This document shows positions 1-9,434 of a DNA stretch of 64,000 bases, piece after piece. The DNA lies in assembly GCF_003367195.1 (NCBI RefSeq), contig NZ_QRGO01000001.1, positions 792,501 through 856,500 of the forward strand. Reading direction: 5' to 3'. Below the pieces are notes generated by a model. The model was given only the letters and a program-made list of their open reading frames with translations. It did no database searches and had not been told where the DNA came from. Every line of letters starts with the position of its first letter. Position 1 is the stretch's first letter. Source of the DNA: Undibacter mobilis (GTDB lineage: Bacteria > Pseudomonadota > Alphaproteobacteria > Rhizobiales > Xanthobacteraceae). A program made the position numbers and the translations under genes.

Positions 1-1101
1 CGCGCGCTGATGCAGAACCCGAAGCTGCTGATCCTCGACGAGCCGACCGCGGTGCTGACGCCGCAGGAGGCCGACCTGCTGTTCACCGTGCTCGATCGCC
101 TCAAGGGCGAAGGCCGCGCGCTGCTCTACATCTCGCACAAGCTAGACGAGGTGAAGCGCCTCTGCGACACCGCCACCATCCTGCGCGGCGGCAAGAAGAT
201 CGCGACCTGCAATCCGCGCAGCGAAACCGCCGCATCGATGGCGCGCATGATGGTCGGCGCCGAGATCGGCGAGGTGAAGGCGACCACCGCGCGCGCTGTG
301 ACGATCCCTCGCCTCCTGATCCGCGATTTGTCGATGGCGCCGGACGATCCGCACGGCACGTATTTGCGCAACATATCGCTCGAAGTATTCGGCGGCGAAA
401 TCCTCGGCATCGCCGGCGTCGCCGGCAACGGCCAGGACGAGTTTTTCTCCGCGCTGTCGGGCGAACGGCTGGCGCCCTATGAAGACAATGTCATCATCGA
501 CGGCGAGGCCGCCGGCAACCTGTCGGTCACGCAGCGCCGCAAGCTTGGGGCCGCCTTCGTGCCGGAAGAGCGTCTCGGCCACGGCACCGCGCCGCGCATG
601 AAGCTGTCGGAAAACGCGCTGCTGACCGGCCATGCCGCCAGCCACATGGTCAATCACGGTTTCATCGACAGGCCGGCGACTCTGAAAGCGGTCGATACCA
701 CGACCAAGACCTTTGACGTGCGCAAGGCCAAGCGCGATCCGGAAGCGGCGAGCCTGTCCGGCGGCAATTTGCAGAAATTCATCGTCGGCCGCGAAATCCT
801 GCGCGAGCCCGGCGTGCTGGTGGTGAGCCAGCCGACCTGGGGCGTCGATGCCGGCGCGGCGGCCGTGATCCGCCAGGCGCTCGTCGATCTGTCGGGCCGC
901 GGCAGCGCCGTGCTGGTGATCAGCCAGGACCTCGACGAACTCGCCGAAATATCGGACCGCATTGCGGTGATGTTTCACGGCACGCTGTCCGAGCCGGTCG
1001 TCGCCGCCAACGCGACACGCGAGAAGCTCGGCCTGCTGATGGGCGGCGCAGCGCCGGAAACCGCGACGGTCGAGGAGGTTTCTCATGCAGCTGGTGCTTG
1101 A
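1..1101 (+). CDS. ABC importer ATPase, BMP/nucleoside type (5' partial)
   Basis: The gene runs in from the left edge, so the first Walker A region is missing. What remains is the end of the first nucleotide-binding domain, with Walker B LLILDEPTAVLTP, and a complete second domain. That domain has the lysine-less loop GIAGVAGNGQDE, signature motif LSGGNLQKF and altered Walker B VVSQPTWGVD, all usual in two-domain sugar/nucleoside ATPases (YufO/NupO type). It should energise uptake by the two permeases that follow; its stop overlaps the first permease start by 17 nt. The BMP-family binding protein and the purine enzymes downstream point to a nucleoside or purine substrate, which is inferred. 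Confidence 0.93.
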   Translation, partial: RALMQNPKLLILDEPTAVLTPQEADLLFTVLDRLKGEGRALLYISHKLDEVKRLCDTATILRGGKKIATCNPRSETAASMARMMVGAEIGEVKATTARAVTIPRLLIRDLSMAPDDPHGTYLRNISLEVFGGEILGIAGVAGNGQDEFFSALSGERLAPYEDNVIIDGEAAGNLSVTQRRKLGAAFVPEERLGHGTAPRMKLSENALLTGHAASHMVNHGFIDRPATLKAVDTTTKTFDVRKAKRDPEAASLSGGNLQKFIVGREILREPGVLVVSQPTWGVDAGAAAVIRQALVDLSGRGSAVLVISQDLDELAEISDRIAVMFHGTLSEPVVAANATREKLGLLMGGAAPETATVEEVSHAAGA

Positions 1102-2164
1102 GAAGCGCGCCGAACGCTCGGCCTTCATCGCGCTCGCCTCACCCGTGCTGGCGATCGCGCTCACGCTGGTGACGATGTCGGTCTTCTTCCTGATCCTGGG
1201 CAAGAACCCCGTCACCGCGCTCTATGTCTATTTCATCGAGCCGCTGACCGACTCCTACACGTTGATGGAAATCGCGGTGAAGGCCTCACCGCTGATCATG
1301 ATCGCGATCGGGCTCTCGCTCTGTTATCTCGCCAATGTCTGGAATATCGGCGCCGAAGGCCAGTTCCTGATCGGCGCGGTCACCGGCAGCTATCTGGCTG
1401 TCGTCACCAATGGCACCGGCGCCGGGCCATGGGTGTTGCCGGCGATGCTGGTGATGGGTGCGCTCGGCGGCGCGCTGTGGGCGATGATCCCGGCCTTATG
1501 CAAGACCCGCTTCGGCGCCAACGAAATTCTGGTTTCGCTGATGCTGGTCTATGTCGCCGATCTCATTCTCGATTATCTGGTGCGCGGACCGTGGCGTGAT
1601 CCCAAGGGCATGAACTTCCCGACCACCGCCTCATTCGATCCGGTCGCCACCGTGCCGGTGATCATGGACGGCGGGCGCCTCCATGCCGGCGTCATCCTCA
1701 CCGTGCTGGTGGTGATCGCCGCGGCCGTCATGCTCGGGCGCAGCATCAAGGGCTTTGAAATCCGCGTCGTTGGCGCGGCGCCGCGCGCGGCGCGCTTTGC
1801 CGGTTTTTCCTCCGAGAAGCTGGTGATTTTCACCTTCGCCGTATCCGGCGCGCTCGCAGGCCTTGCCGGCATCATCGAAGTCGCCGGTCCCGTCGGCGTG
1901 CTGCAGCCGGGCATTTCGCCCGGTTACGGATTCACCGCGATCATCGTCGCCTTCCTCGGCCGCCTCAATCCGGTCGGTATTCTCGTCGCCGGCCTGTTCC
2001 TCGCGCTGACCTTCATCGGCGGCGAAGGCGCGCAGATCTCGATGAAGGTGCCGCTCGACCTGACCAAGGTGTTTCAGGGCATGTTGCTGTTCTATGTGCT
2101 CGCCTGCGACAGCCTGATTCTCTATCGCATCCGCCTGCTGACCACGAAACAGAAGGCCGCGTGA
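1085..2164 (+). CDS. ABC transporter permease 1, BMP/nucleoside type
   Basis: A 359-residue multi-pass membrane protein of the BPD_transp_2 family. It shows the family's GLSLCYLANVWNIGAEGQF segment near residues 77-95 (a cytoplasmic-membrane segment typical of YufP/NupP homologues) and many glycine-rich hydrophobic helices. It overlaps the upstream ATPase gene, and its TGA overlaps the GTG start of the next permease, so the three are translationally coupled. It should form one half of the membrane channel with the following gene. The substrate is not readable from the sequence; purines or nucleosides are inferred from the neighbours. Confidence 0.93.
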   Translation: MQLVLEKRAERSAFIALASPVLAIALTLVTMSVFFLILGKNPVTALYVYFIEPLTDSYTLMEIAVKASPLIMIAIGLSLCYLANVWNIGAEGQFLIGAVTGSYLAVVTNGTGAGPWVLPAMLVMGALGGALWAMIPALCKTRFGANEILVSLMLVYVADLILDYLVRGPWRDPKGMNFPTTASFDPVATVPVIMDGGRLHAGVILTVLVVIAAAVMLGRSIKGFEIRVVGAAPRAARFAGFSSEKLVIFTFAVSGALAGLAGIIEVAGPVGVLQPGISPGYGFTAIIVAFLGRLNPVGILVAGLFLALTFIGGEGAQISMKVPLDLTKVFQGMLLFYVLACDSLILYRIRLLTTKQKAA

Positions 2165-3090
2165 GCACCATGGGTCTCGTCGAAGCCATCATCATCTCGA
2201 TCATCGCCGCCTCGACGCCGCTGTTGCTGGCGGCGGCCGGCGAACTGATCGTCGAGCGCTCCGGCGTTCTCAATCTCGGCGTCGAAGGCATGATGATCAT
2301 GGGGGCGGCCTGCGGTTTCGCCGGCGCCTGGCTCACCGGCTCGACCTTCATCGGCGCGCTGTTCGGCATCGCCGCCGGCATGGCGCTGTCTTTCGTGTTC
2401 GCGGTGCTGACGCTCGGGCTCGCGGTCAATCAGGTGGCGGCGGGCCTCGCGCTTACCATTCTCGGCGTCGGGCTGTCGGGCCTGATCGGCGCCGGCTTCG
2501 TCGGCGAAAAGATCGTGCCGGCGCCGCAGCTTTACCTTCCAGTCCTGACCGGCATTCCGCTCATTGGCCGCATCCTGTTCGGACAGGACGGCTTCGTCTA
2601 TGTCTCGATTGCGCTCGTCGTCGGCATCTGGTGGTTTCTCTATCGCACACGCGGCGGGCTGATCCTGCGCGCGGTCGGCGACAGCCACACCTCGGCGCAT
2701 GCGCTTGGCTACCCGGTGCTGAAAATCCGCCTGCTCGCGGTACTGTTCGGCGGCGGCTGCGCGGGTCTTGCCGGCGCGTTTCTTCCTCTCGCCTACACGC
2801 CGTTCTTCATTCCGGGCATGACCGCCGGCCGCGGCTGGATCGCGCTGGCGCTGGTCGTGTTCTCGTCATGGCTGCCGGGCCGGCTGGTGGCCGGCGCCTA
2901 TCTGTTCGGCGCGGTGTCGATCCTGCAACTGCATGCGCAGGCCTTCGGCCTCGGCATTCCTTCGCAACTGATGACGGCGATGCCTTATCTCGCGACCGTC
3001 ATCGTGCTGGTGATCATTTCCCGCGCGCGCGGCGCCGCCGGATCGGTGGCGCCGGCCTCGCTCGGCATCGTGTTCGTGCCCGATCGCTAA
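2161..3090 (+). CDS. ABC transporter permease 2, BMP/nucleoside type
   Basis: A 309-residue membrane protein, second permease of the pair (YufQ/NupQ type), with the family motif SGVLNLGVEGMM near residues 35-46 and about eight hydrophobic segments. It probably starts at GTG 2161, in a GTGA overlap with the previous gene; an in-frame ATG (third codon after it) at 2170 is a possible alternative. The binding-protein gene follows after 37 nt, completing the order ATPase, permease, permease, binding protein. Confidence 0.92.
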   Translation: MSTMGLVEAIIISIIAASTPLLLAAAGELIVERSGVLNLGVEGMMIMGAACGFAGAWLTGSTFIGALFGIAAGMALSFVFAVLTLGLAVNQVAAGLALTILGVGLSGLIGAGFVGEKIVPAPQLYLPVLTGIPLIGRILFGQDGFVYVSIALVVGIWWFLYRTRGGLILRAVGDSHTSAHALGYPVLKIRLLAVLFGGGCAGLAGAFLPLAYTPFFIPGMTAGRGWIALALVVFSSWLPGRLVAGAYLFGAVSILQLHAQAFGLGIPSQLMTAMPYLATVIVLVIISRARGAAGSVAPASLGIVFVPDR

Positions 3091-3127
3091 CCGATTTTCT
3101 GACGTCACTTTTAACTGGAGCTGGAAC

Positions 3128-4210
3128 ATGAAAAAACTTCTGATGACCGCGGCGGCCGCGGCGCTGACGCTGGCCGCAACCGCCTTCAACGCCACAGCCG
3201 CCGACAAGATCAAGGTCGGCTTCATCTATCTCGGCCCGGTCGGCGACCTCGGCTGGACCTATATGCACGAGGTCGGCCGTCAGATGATGGTGAAGGAGCT
3301 CGGCGACAAGGTCGAGACCACCTATCTCGAGAACGTCAACGAAGGCCCGGATAGCGAGCGCTCGATCGTGCAGCTCGCGCGCACCGGCCACGACCTGATC
3401 TTCACCACGTCGTTCGGCTACATGGATCCGACGTTGAAGGTCGCCAAGCAGTTCCCGAAGATCAAGTTCGAGCACGCCACCGGCTTCAAGAACGCGCCGA
3501 ACATGGGCACTTACTCGGGCCGCTTCTACGAGGGCCGTTACATCCAGGGCGTAATCGCCGGCAAGATGTCGAAGACCGGCACGCTCGGCTACATCGCCTC
3601 GTTCCCGATCCCGGAAGTGATCTCCGGCATCAACGCCACCATCCTCGGCGCGCAGACCGTCAACCCGAACATCAAGCTCAAGATCATCTGGGTGAACACC
3701 TGGTTCGATCCGGGCAAGGAAGCCGACGCCGCCAAGGCGCTGGCCGACCAGGGCGTCGACGTGATCATGCAGCACACCGATAGTCCGGCGGCCATGCAGG
3801 TCGCGGCGCAGCGCGGCATCTACGCCTTCGGCCAGGACTCGGACATGATCAAGTTCGGCCCGAAGACCCAGCTCACCGCCATCATCAACAACTGGGGGCC
3901 CTATTACGTGAAGCAGGCGAAGGCCGCGCTCGCCGGCACCTGGAAGGCGGAAGACACCTGGGACGGCCTCAAGGAAAAGATGGTGTTGATGGCGCCCTAC
4001 ACCAACATGCCCGACGACGTGAAGGCATTGGCCGAGAAGACCGAAGCGGCGATCATCGCCGGCGAATTGCATCCCTTCAAATGTCCGGTCATCGGCCAGG
4101 ACGGCAAGGCGGTGGAATGCAAGGGCGGCAAGAATCTCGACGCCGGCCAGATCCTCGGCATGAACTTCTACGTCAAGGGCATCGACGACAAGATCCCTGG
4201 CGGCAAGTAA
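3128..4210 (+). CDS. BMP-family ABC substrate-binding protein
   Basis: A 360-residue periplasmic protein of the BMP/PnrA family (Pfam Bmp), which binds nucleosides or purines for ABC import. Residues 1-25 form a cleavable signal peptide (MKKLLMTAAAAALTLAATA...) without a lipobox cysteine, so it should be soluble and periplasmic. The mature part opens with KVGFIYLGPVGDLGWTY, the usual family start. A GGAG-like site lies just before the ATG (ctggagctggaac). It is the last gene of the transporter operon and is followed by a terminator hairpin. Purine-type substrates are inferred from the family and from the deaminase and molybdenum hydroxylase next door. Confidence 0.93.
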   Translation: MKKLLMTAAAAALTLAATAFNATAADKIKVGFIYLGPVGDLGWTYMHEVGRQMMVKELGDKVETTYLENVNEGPDSERSIVQLARTGHDLIFTTSFGYMDPTLKVAKQFPKIKFEHATGFKNAPNMGTYSGRFYEGRYIQGVIAGKMSKTGTLGYIASFPIPEVISGINATILGAQTVNPNIKLKIIWVNTWFDPGKEADAAKALADQGVDVIMQHTDSPAAMQVAAQRGIYAFGQDSDMIKFGPKTQLTAIINNWGPYYVKQAKAALAGTWKAEDTWDGLKEKMVLMAPYTNMPDDVKALAEKTEAAIIAGELHPFKCPVIGQDGKAVECKGGKNLDAGQILGMNFYVKGIDDKIPGGK

Positions 4211-4218
4211 CGGGAGCG

Positions 4219-4244
4219 CGAGGGAGGCCACGCGGCCTCCCTCG
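4219..4244 (+). terminator. Intrinsic terminator after the BMP binding-protein gene
   Basis: An 11-bp perfect stem (CGAGGGAGGCC with GGCCTCCCTCG) closes a four-base loop ACGC and is followed by TTT. It begins 8 nt after the stop codon of the binding protein and precedes the converging deaminase gene. Confidence 0.8.
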
Positions 4245-4274
4245 TTTCGCCGGGTCATGATGCCGTTGTCGCGT

Positions 4275-5615
4275 TCAGCCTTGCACCATCTTCGCCGCCG
4301 CCTGATGGCGGCGCATGAGGCCGGCGACATCGAGGCCGGGGATCGCGCCATCGACCACGGTCCAGCACCCCTCGATCATCACCCGGTCGGCGCGATGCGC
4401 GCCGCACAGCACCAGCGCCGCAAGCGGATCGCCGTGGCCGGAAAACCGCAACTCATCGAGTCTGTAGAGCGCCAGATCGGCGCGTTTGCCGAGAGCGATC
4501 TCACCCAGCTCAGGCCGACCGACGCAGGCCGCCGATCCCTTCGTCGCCCAGCGCAAGGCGTCCTTGTGACTCACTTTCGTGACGCCATAGCGCCCGCGCT
4601 GCAGCAGGAACGCGGCACGCACTTCCTGCATCAAATTCGATTCATCGTTCGACGCCGAGCCATCGACACCAAGACCGATCGCCACGCCGGCCTCTTCCAG
4701 CTCGCACACCGGACAATGGCCCGACGCCAAAGTCTGGTTCGAGCAGGCGCAATGGCTGATCGACACTTTCCCTTTGGCGAGACGCGGCATTTCCGTTTTG
4801 TCGAAATGCACGCCATGCGCCAGCCAGGTGCGGTGATTGAGCCAGCCGCAATCCTCCAGATAATCGAGCGGCCGGCACTTGTAGAGCTGCTGGCAGAAGG
4901 CATTCTCGTCCTCGGTCTCGGCGAGATGGGTGTGCAGGCGCACGTCGAGCCTGTCGGCCAGCGCCGCCGTCGCTTTCATGAGCGACGTCGTCACCGAGAA
5001 GGGCGAGCACGGCGCCAGCGCCACTTGCGTCATCGCCGCCTCGCCGCGTTCGTGATAGCGTGCAACCACACGCTCGCTGTCGGCGAGAATGGTGTCCTCG
5101 TCCTGCACCACGCTGTCCGGCGGCAGGCCGCCGTCACGCTCGGAGAGATTCATCGAGCCGCGCGTCAGCAGCACGCGAATGCCGAGACGCTTGGCCGCCG
5201 CGACCTCGATATCGACGCCGTCTTCCAGTCCCTTCGGGAACACATAATGATGGTCGGTGGTTGTGGTGCAGCCGGACAGCATCAGTTCCGCCATCGCCAC
5301 CGTGACGGCGGCGTCGAGCGCCTCCGGCGTCATCTTCGCCCAGATCGGATACAGCGCCTTGAGCCAGGGAAACAGTTCGCGGTCGAGCGCGGCCGGCACG
5401 GCGCGCGTCAGCGCCTGGTAGAAATGATGATGCGTGTTGATCAGCCCCGGGATCACGACATGGTCGCGCGCTTCGAACGCCTTGGCGCCTGGCGTCGCAG
5501 GCTCCCGGCCCTTGCCGACCAGCTCGACAATGACGCCATCCTTGACGACAACGCCGCGCTCGGCGCCATCCGCCAGAATGGCCATCGGGTCCTTGATCCA
5601 GATCGGGTCGGTCAT
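4275..5615 (-). CDS. 8-oxoguanine deaminase-like amidohydrolase
   Basis: A 446-residue metal-dependent hydrolase of the amidohydrolase superfamily. It matches the 8-oxoguanine deaminase group, which converts 8-oxoguanine to uric acid and ammonia. Visible metal and catalytic motifs are INTHHHF (HxH), HTHLAETEDEN, WLAHGVHF and GLGVDGSASNDESN. I start it at ATG 5615 because GGAG lies 6 nt upstream; the frame stays open 14 codons further, to 5657, without family similarity. It is divergent from the molybdenum hydroxylase genes and convergent with the purine-type importer. Cytosine/guanine deaminase-like activity (atrazine chlorohydrolase group) is the main alternative. Confidence 0.85.
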   Translation of the reverse strand: MTDPIWIKDPMAILADGAERGVVVKDGVIVELVGKGREPATPGAKAFEARDHVVIPGLINTHHHFYQALTRAVPAALDRELFPWLKALYPIWAKMTPEALDAAVTVAMAELMLSGCTTTTDHHYVFPKGLEDGVDIEVAAAKRLGIRVLLTRGSMNLSERDGGLPPDSVVQDEDTILADSERVVARYHERGEAAMTQVALAPCSPFSVTTSLMKATAALADRLDVRLHTHLAETEDENAFCQQLYKCRPLDYLEDCGWLNHRTWLAHGVHFDKTEMPRLAKGKVSISHCACSNQTLASGHCPVCELEEAGVAIGLGVDGSASNDESNLMQEVRAAFLLQRGRYGVTKVSHKDALRWATKGSAACVGRPELGEIALGKRADLALYRLDELRFSGHGDPLAALVLCGAHRADRVMIEGCWTVVDGAIPGLDVAGLMRRHQAAAKMVQG

Positions 5616-5677
5616 CGCGCGCTCCGTCGCATTCACGCCGACTATAGTTCGTTGCAAGTTCAGGACCAGAGGGTGAA

Positions 5678-6499
5678 ATGGACCTGAACACCATCACCGC
5701 CGTCGAGCGGCCAACGTCACGCGAAGCCCTGCCGACATGGCGTGCAGGCGATGCATTCCTCGCCGGCGGCACCTGGCTGTTCTCCGAACCGCAGAACAAG
5801 CTCACCCGGCTGATCGATTTGTCGACGCTCGGCTGGCAACCGCTGCGCGCCTCCGACGCCGGATTGGAAATCGCCGCAACCTGTACCATCGCACAACTCG
5901 ACGCTTTCGCGGCGCCGGCCTCATGGACCGCCGCGCCGCTGATCGGCCAGTGCTGCCGCGCCTTCCTCGCCTCCTTCAAGGTCTGGAACGTCGCCACCGT
6001 CGGCGGCAATATCGTGATGTCGCTGCCGGCCGGGCCGATGATTTCGCTCGCCACTGCGCTCGATGGTGAACTCTTGCTGTGGGCGCCGAACGGCTCGGAG
6101 CGGCGCGTGCGCGTCGCCGATTTCGTCAAGGGTCCCCTCAGCAATGAACTGAAACCGGGCGAGATCGTCCGCGCCATTCATCTGCCGGCCGTGGCTTTGA
6201 CGCGGCGCACCGCGTTTCGGCAGATCTCGCTGACGAATGTCGGCCGTTCCGGCGCGCTGATCATTGGCACGCTCGATACCAAAGGCGCCTTCGTCCTGAC
6301 CGTCACCGCCTCGACGCCGCGGCCGTATCAGTTCCGCTTCGACGCCCTGCCCGCTGCCGATGCCCTTGTCTCGCGTATCGATCGCGAAGTCGCCGGCCAC
6401 TGGTTCGACGACATTCACGGCCTGCCCGCCTGGCGCCGCGACATGACCTTGCATTTCGCCCGCGAGATCCTCGCCGAACTGTCGGGAGGCGCACGATGA
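5678..6499 (+). CDS. FAD-binding subunit of a xanthine dehydrogenase-family enzyme
   Basis: A 273-residue protein of the FAD_binding_5/CO_deh_flav_C type, the medium subunit that carries electrons from the Fe-S clusters to NAD or another acceptor. FAD-binding motifs are FLAGGTWL (near residue 27) and ATVGGNIVMSLPAGP (near residue 106). It is slightly shorter than usual (about 280-290). Its TGA overlaps the ATG of the next gene by 4 nt, so the two subunits are coupled. The 62-nt gap to the divergent deaminase start should hold both promoters. Purine or urate-precursor oxidation is inferred from the neighbourhood. Confidence 0.88.
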   Translation: MDLNTITAVERPTSREALPTWRAGDAFLAGGTWLFSEPQNKLTRLIDLSTLGWQPLRASDAGLEIAATCTIAQLDAFAAPASWTAAPLIGQCCRAFLASFKVWNVATVGGNIVMSLPAGPMISLATALDGELLLWAPNGSERRVRVADFVKGPLSNELKPGEIVRAIHLPAVALTRRTAFRQISLTNVGRSGALIIGTLDTKGAFVLTVTASTPRPYQFRFDALPAADALVSRIDREVAGHWFDDIHGLPAWRRDMTLHFAREILAELSGGAR

Positions 6500-9213
6500 C
6501 CTTCCGCATCAACGGCCGTGATTTCACCGAGCAGCCCGCGCCGGGCCAATGCCTGCGCACTTTTCTCCGCCAGCTTGGCCACTTCGGCGTCAAGAAAGGC
6601 TGCGATGCCGGCGACTGCGGCGCCTGCACCGTCTATGTCGACGGCGAGCCGGTGCATTCGTGCCTCGTGCCGGCCTTCCGCGCCGACGGCCATGAGGTGA
6701 CGACCATCGAAGGCCTCGCGAAGGACAACGAACTGCATCCGATGCAGCAGGCCTTTCTCGACGCGCAGGGCTTCCAGTGCGGGTTCTGCACCGCCGGCAT
6801 GATCATGACCGCGGCGGCACTCAATCAGGCACAGAAGGCCGATCTCGGCCGCGCGCTGAAAGGAAACCTCTGCCGCTGCACCGGCTATCGCGCCATCGAG
6901 GATGCCATCGCCGGGCGCTGCGACACCGCCGCGCCGAAAGCCGGCTACGGCGTCGGCCATAACGTGCCGGCTCCCGCGGGGCCGGATGTCGTCACCGGCA
7001 AGGCCCGCTTCACGCTCGATGTCGCCATTGACGGCCTGCATCACATCAAGCTGATGCGCTCGCCGCACGCCCACGCGCGCATTCGCTCGATCGACAAAAG
7101 CGCGGCGCTGGCCGTGCCGGGCGTCGTCGCTGTGCTGACGCATGAAGATGCGCCGTCGACGCTTTATTCCAGTGCCCGGCATGAGACGCGTGACATCGAT
7201 CCCGACGATACGCGCGTGCTCGACAACGTGGTGCGCTTTATCGGCCAGCGTGTTGCGGCCGTTGTCGCCACCAGCGAAGCCGCGGCGGAAGAAGCCTGTC
7301 GCAAGCTCGTCGTCGATTACGATGTGCTGCCCGCGGTGTTCGATCCAGAAGATGCGATCAAGCCCGGGGCACCGCTGCTGCACGACAAGGGACCGGAAGC
7401 ACGCATTGCCGAACCGAAGCGCAATATCGTCGCTGCGGTACAGGGCTCGACCGGCGACGTCGAGAAAGGCTTCGCCGAGGCCGATGTCATCCACGAAGGC
7501 ACCTATTTCGTGCCGCGAGTCCAGCATGCCCATCTGGAAACCTTGTGCGCCATCGCCTGGATCGACGACACCGGCCGGCTCACGGTGCGCTCGTCGACGC
7601 AGGTGCCGTTCCTCACGCGTATTGAGCTTGCCCGCGTGTTCGGCCTGCCGCGCGACAAAGTGCGCGTGCTATGCGAGCGCGTCGGCGGCGGCTTTGGCGC
7701 CAAGCAGGAAATGTTGACCGAGGATATCGCCGCGCTGGCGGCGCTGAAGACCGGCAAACCGGTCAAGCTCGAATTCACCCGCGAGGAGCAGTTCACCGGC
7801 GCCACCACGCGGCATCCGATGAAGGTCACGCTAAAGATCGGCGCCAGGCGCGACGGCACGCTTACCGCGATGCAACTCAATGTCGTGTCCAACACCGGCG
7901 CCTATGGCAATCATGGCATGCCGGTGCTCGAACACGCCTGTTCGGAATCGATCAGCGTCTATCGCTGCCCGAACAAGAAGGTGGACGGCTACGCAGCCTA
8001 TACCAACACGGTGCCGGCGGGTGCGTTTCGCGGCTATGGTCTGCCGCAGACCAGTTTCGCGGTGGAATCCGCCATCGACGAAATCGCACGCATGGTCGGC
8101 ATGGATGCCATCGAATTCCGCCGCCGCAATGTCGTGCGCAAGGGCGACGACATGATCGGCCTGCACAAGGCGCCGGATGACGTCATCTACGGCAGCTACG
8201 GCCTCGACCAGTGTCTCGACCTCGCGCAGGCGGCGATGATGCGTGGCGACGGCGACGAACCGCCACCCGGTTGGGCCGTCGGCGAAGGCTATGCGCTGAC
8301 CATGATCGACACAGTGCCGCCGGGCGGGCACTACTCCGATACTTTCATTTGGCTCGAGCCCGACGGCTCGTTCGGCATGACCATCGGCACTGCCGAATTC
8401 GGCAATGGTACCTCGACCGTTCACCGGCAGATCGCGGCTAGCGTGCTGAATGCTAAGCCGACAAACATTCACTTCAAGCAGTCCGACACCGACCATGGCG
8501 GCCACGACACCGGCGCCTATGGCTCGACCGGCACGGTGATCGCCGGACGCGCCACGCAATTTGCCGCCGAAGCCTTGCGCGATGTCCTGCAGGCATTCGC
8601 CGCGAAGCACGCGGACATCGATCCGAAGCTTTGCAAACTCCTTGACGGCGCCGTCGACTGCGGCGGCCGGTCCATCGCACTCGCCGACCTGTTCAATGCG
8701 GCGCGGGCGCAGGGCGTTGACCTCAAGGCGCACGGCACCACCAACGGCATACCGCGTTCCGTCGCTTTTAACGTGCAGGGCTTCCGTGTCGCGGTGAACA
8801 CGGTCAGCGGCGAAGTCAAAATCCTGAAGAGCGTGCAGGCTGCCGACGCCGGCACCGTCATCAATCCGATGCAATGCCGGGCGCAGGTCGAAGGCGGCGT
8901 GGCGCAAGCACTCGGCGCCGCGCTGTTCGAGGAAGTCGTGATCGATGGCGACGGCCGCGTCACCAATCCGTCATTCCGGCATTACCGCATCCCGGCTTTT
9001 GCCGACATCCCGCACACCGAAGTGCTGTTCGCGAAGACCTCCGACGAACTGGGCCCCTTCGGCGCCAAGTCGATGAGCGAGAGCCCATACAATCCGGTCG
9101 CCGCCGCACTCGCCAATGCCATTCGCGATGCCACTGGCGTGCGGTTCCATTCGCTGCCACTCAAGCCCGATCGCATACATGCAGGGCTTTCCAGGCAGGC
9201 GGGTGAACCGTAG
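6496..9213 (+). CDS. Fused 2Fe-2S / molybdopterin subunit of a xanthine dehydrogenase-family enzyme
   Basis: A 905-residue fusion. Residues 1-145 are the small subunit: Cys36, 41, 44 and 56 bind a plant-type 2Fe-2S cluster, and Cys95, 98, 126 and 128 (CGFC, CRC) bind the second. Residues 150-905 are the Mo-cofactor subunit, with [18 protein letters not shown] and, near the end, GAKSMSE containing the catalytic base Glu862. Electrons would pass from substrate at Mo to the clusters and then to FAD on the partner protein. Xanthine or hypoxanthine is the likeliest substrate next to an 8-oxoguanine deaminase and purine importer, but Mo hydroxylases are hard to assign by sequence. Confidence 0.9.
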   Translation: MTFRINGRDFTEQPAPGQCLRTFLRQLGHFGVKKGCDAGDCGACTVYVDGEPVHSCLVPAFRADGHEVTTIEGLAKDNELHPMQQAFLDAQGFQCGFCTAGMIMTAAALNQAQKADLGRALKGNLCRCTGYRAIEDAIAGRCDTAAPKAGYGVGHNVPAPAGPDVVTGKARFTLDVAIDGLHHIKLMRSPHAHARIRSIDKSAALAVPGVVAVLTHEDAPSTLYSSARHETRDIDPDDTRVLDNVVRFIGQRVAAVVATSEAAAEEACRKLVVDYDVLPAVFDPEDAIKPGAPLLHDKGPEARIAEPKRNIVAAVQGSTGDVEKGFAEADVIHEGTYFVPRVQHAHLETLCAIAWIDDTGRLTVRSSTQVPFLTRIELARVFGLPRDKVRVLCERVGGGFGAKQEMLTEDIAALAALKTGKPVKLEFTREEQFTGATTRHPMKVTLKIGARRDGTLTAMQLNVVSNTGAYGNHGMPVLEHACSESISVYRCPNKKVDGYAAYTNTVPAGAFRGYGLPQTSFAVESAIDEIARMVGMDAIEFRRRNVVRKGDDMIGLHKAPDDVIYGSYGLDQCLDLAQAAMMRGDGDEPPPGWAVGEGYALTMIDTVPPGGHYSDTFIWLEPDGSFGMTIGTAEFGNGTSTVHRQIAASVLNAKPTNIHFKQSDTDHGGHDTGAYGSTGTVIAGRATQFAAEALRDVLQAFAAKHADIDPKLCKLLDGAVDCGGRSIALADLFNAARAQGVDLKAHGTTNGIPRSVAFNVQGFRVAVNTVSGEVKILKSVQAADAGTVINPMQCRAQVEGGVAQALGAALFEEVVIDGDGRVTNPSFRHYRIPAFADIPHTEVLFAKTSDELGPFGAKSMSESPYNPVAAALANAIRDATGVRFHSLPLKPDRIHAGLSRQAGEP

Positions 9214-9434
9214 CGCAGCGAAATCCGGGAACGCCGCCCCGCACCGCGCGTCGCTCCATGCGGGCTACAGCCGTCGCCGGTTCGTAACCAAACTCCGCTA
9301 ATTGACTGGAAATGGGACAGTTTCGAGCGCCCAATAGCCGCCCAAGCGGCCCGGAACTTGCTTGGTTAATAGGCAATCGCTTCGGCCGCAGAGCAACTAG
9401 AATTGGCTTCGAGCCACAGAGTAACGGGTACGCA

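Noticed and set aside
3014..4351. Long open frame on the minus strand across the BMP binding-protein gene
   Set aside because: It is a mirror of a clear gene: arginine/alanine/histidine-rich, no family, no ribosome site. High GC keeps such frames open.
4257..5687. 476-codon plus-strand frame across the deaminase
   Set aside because: The minus strand carries a complete amidohydrolase with all metal motifs; the plus frame has none.
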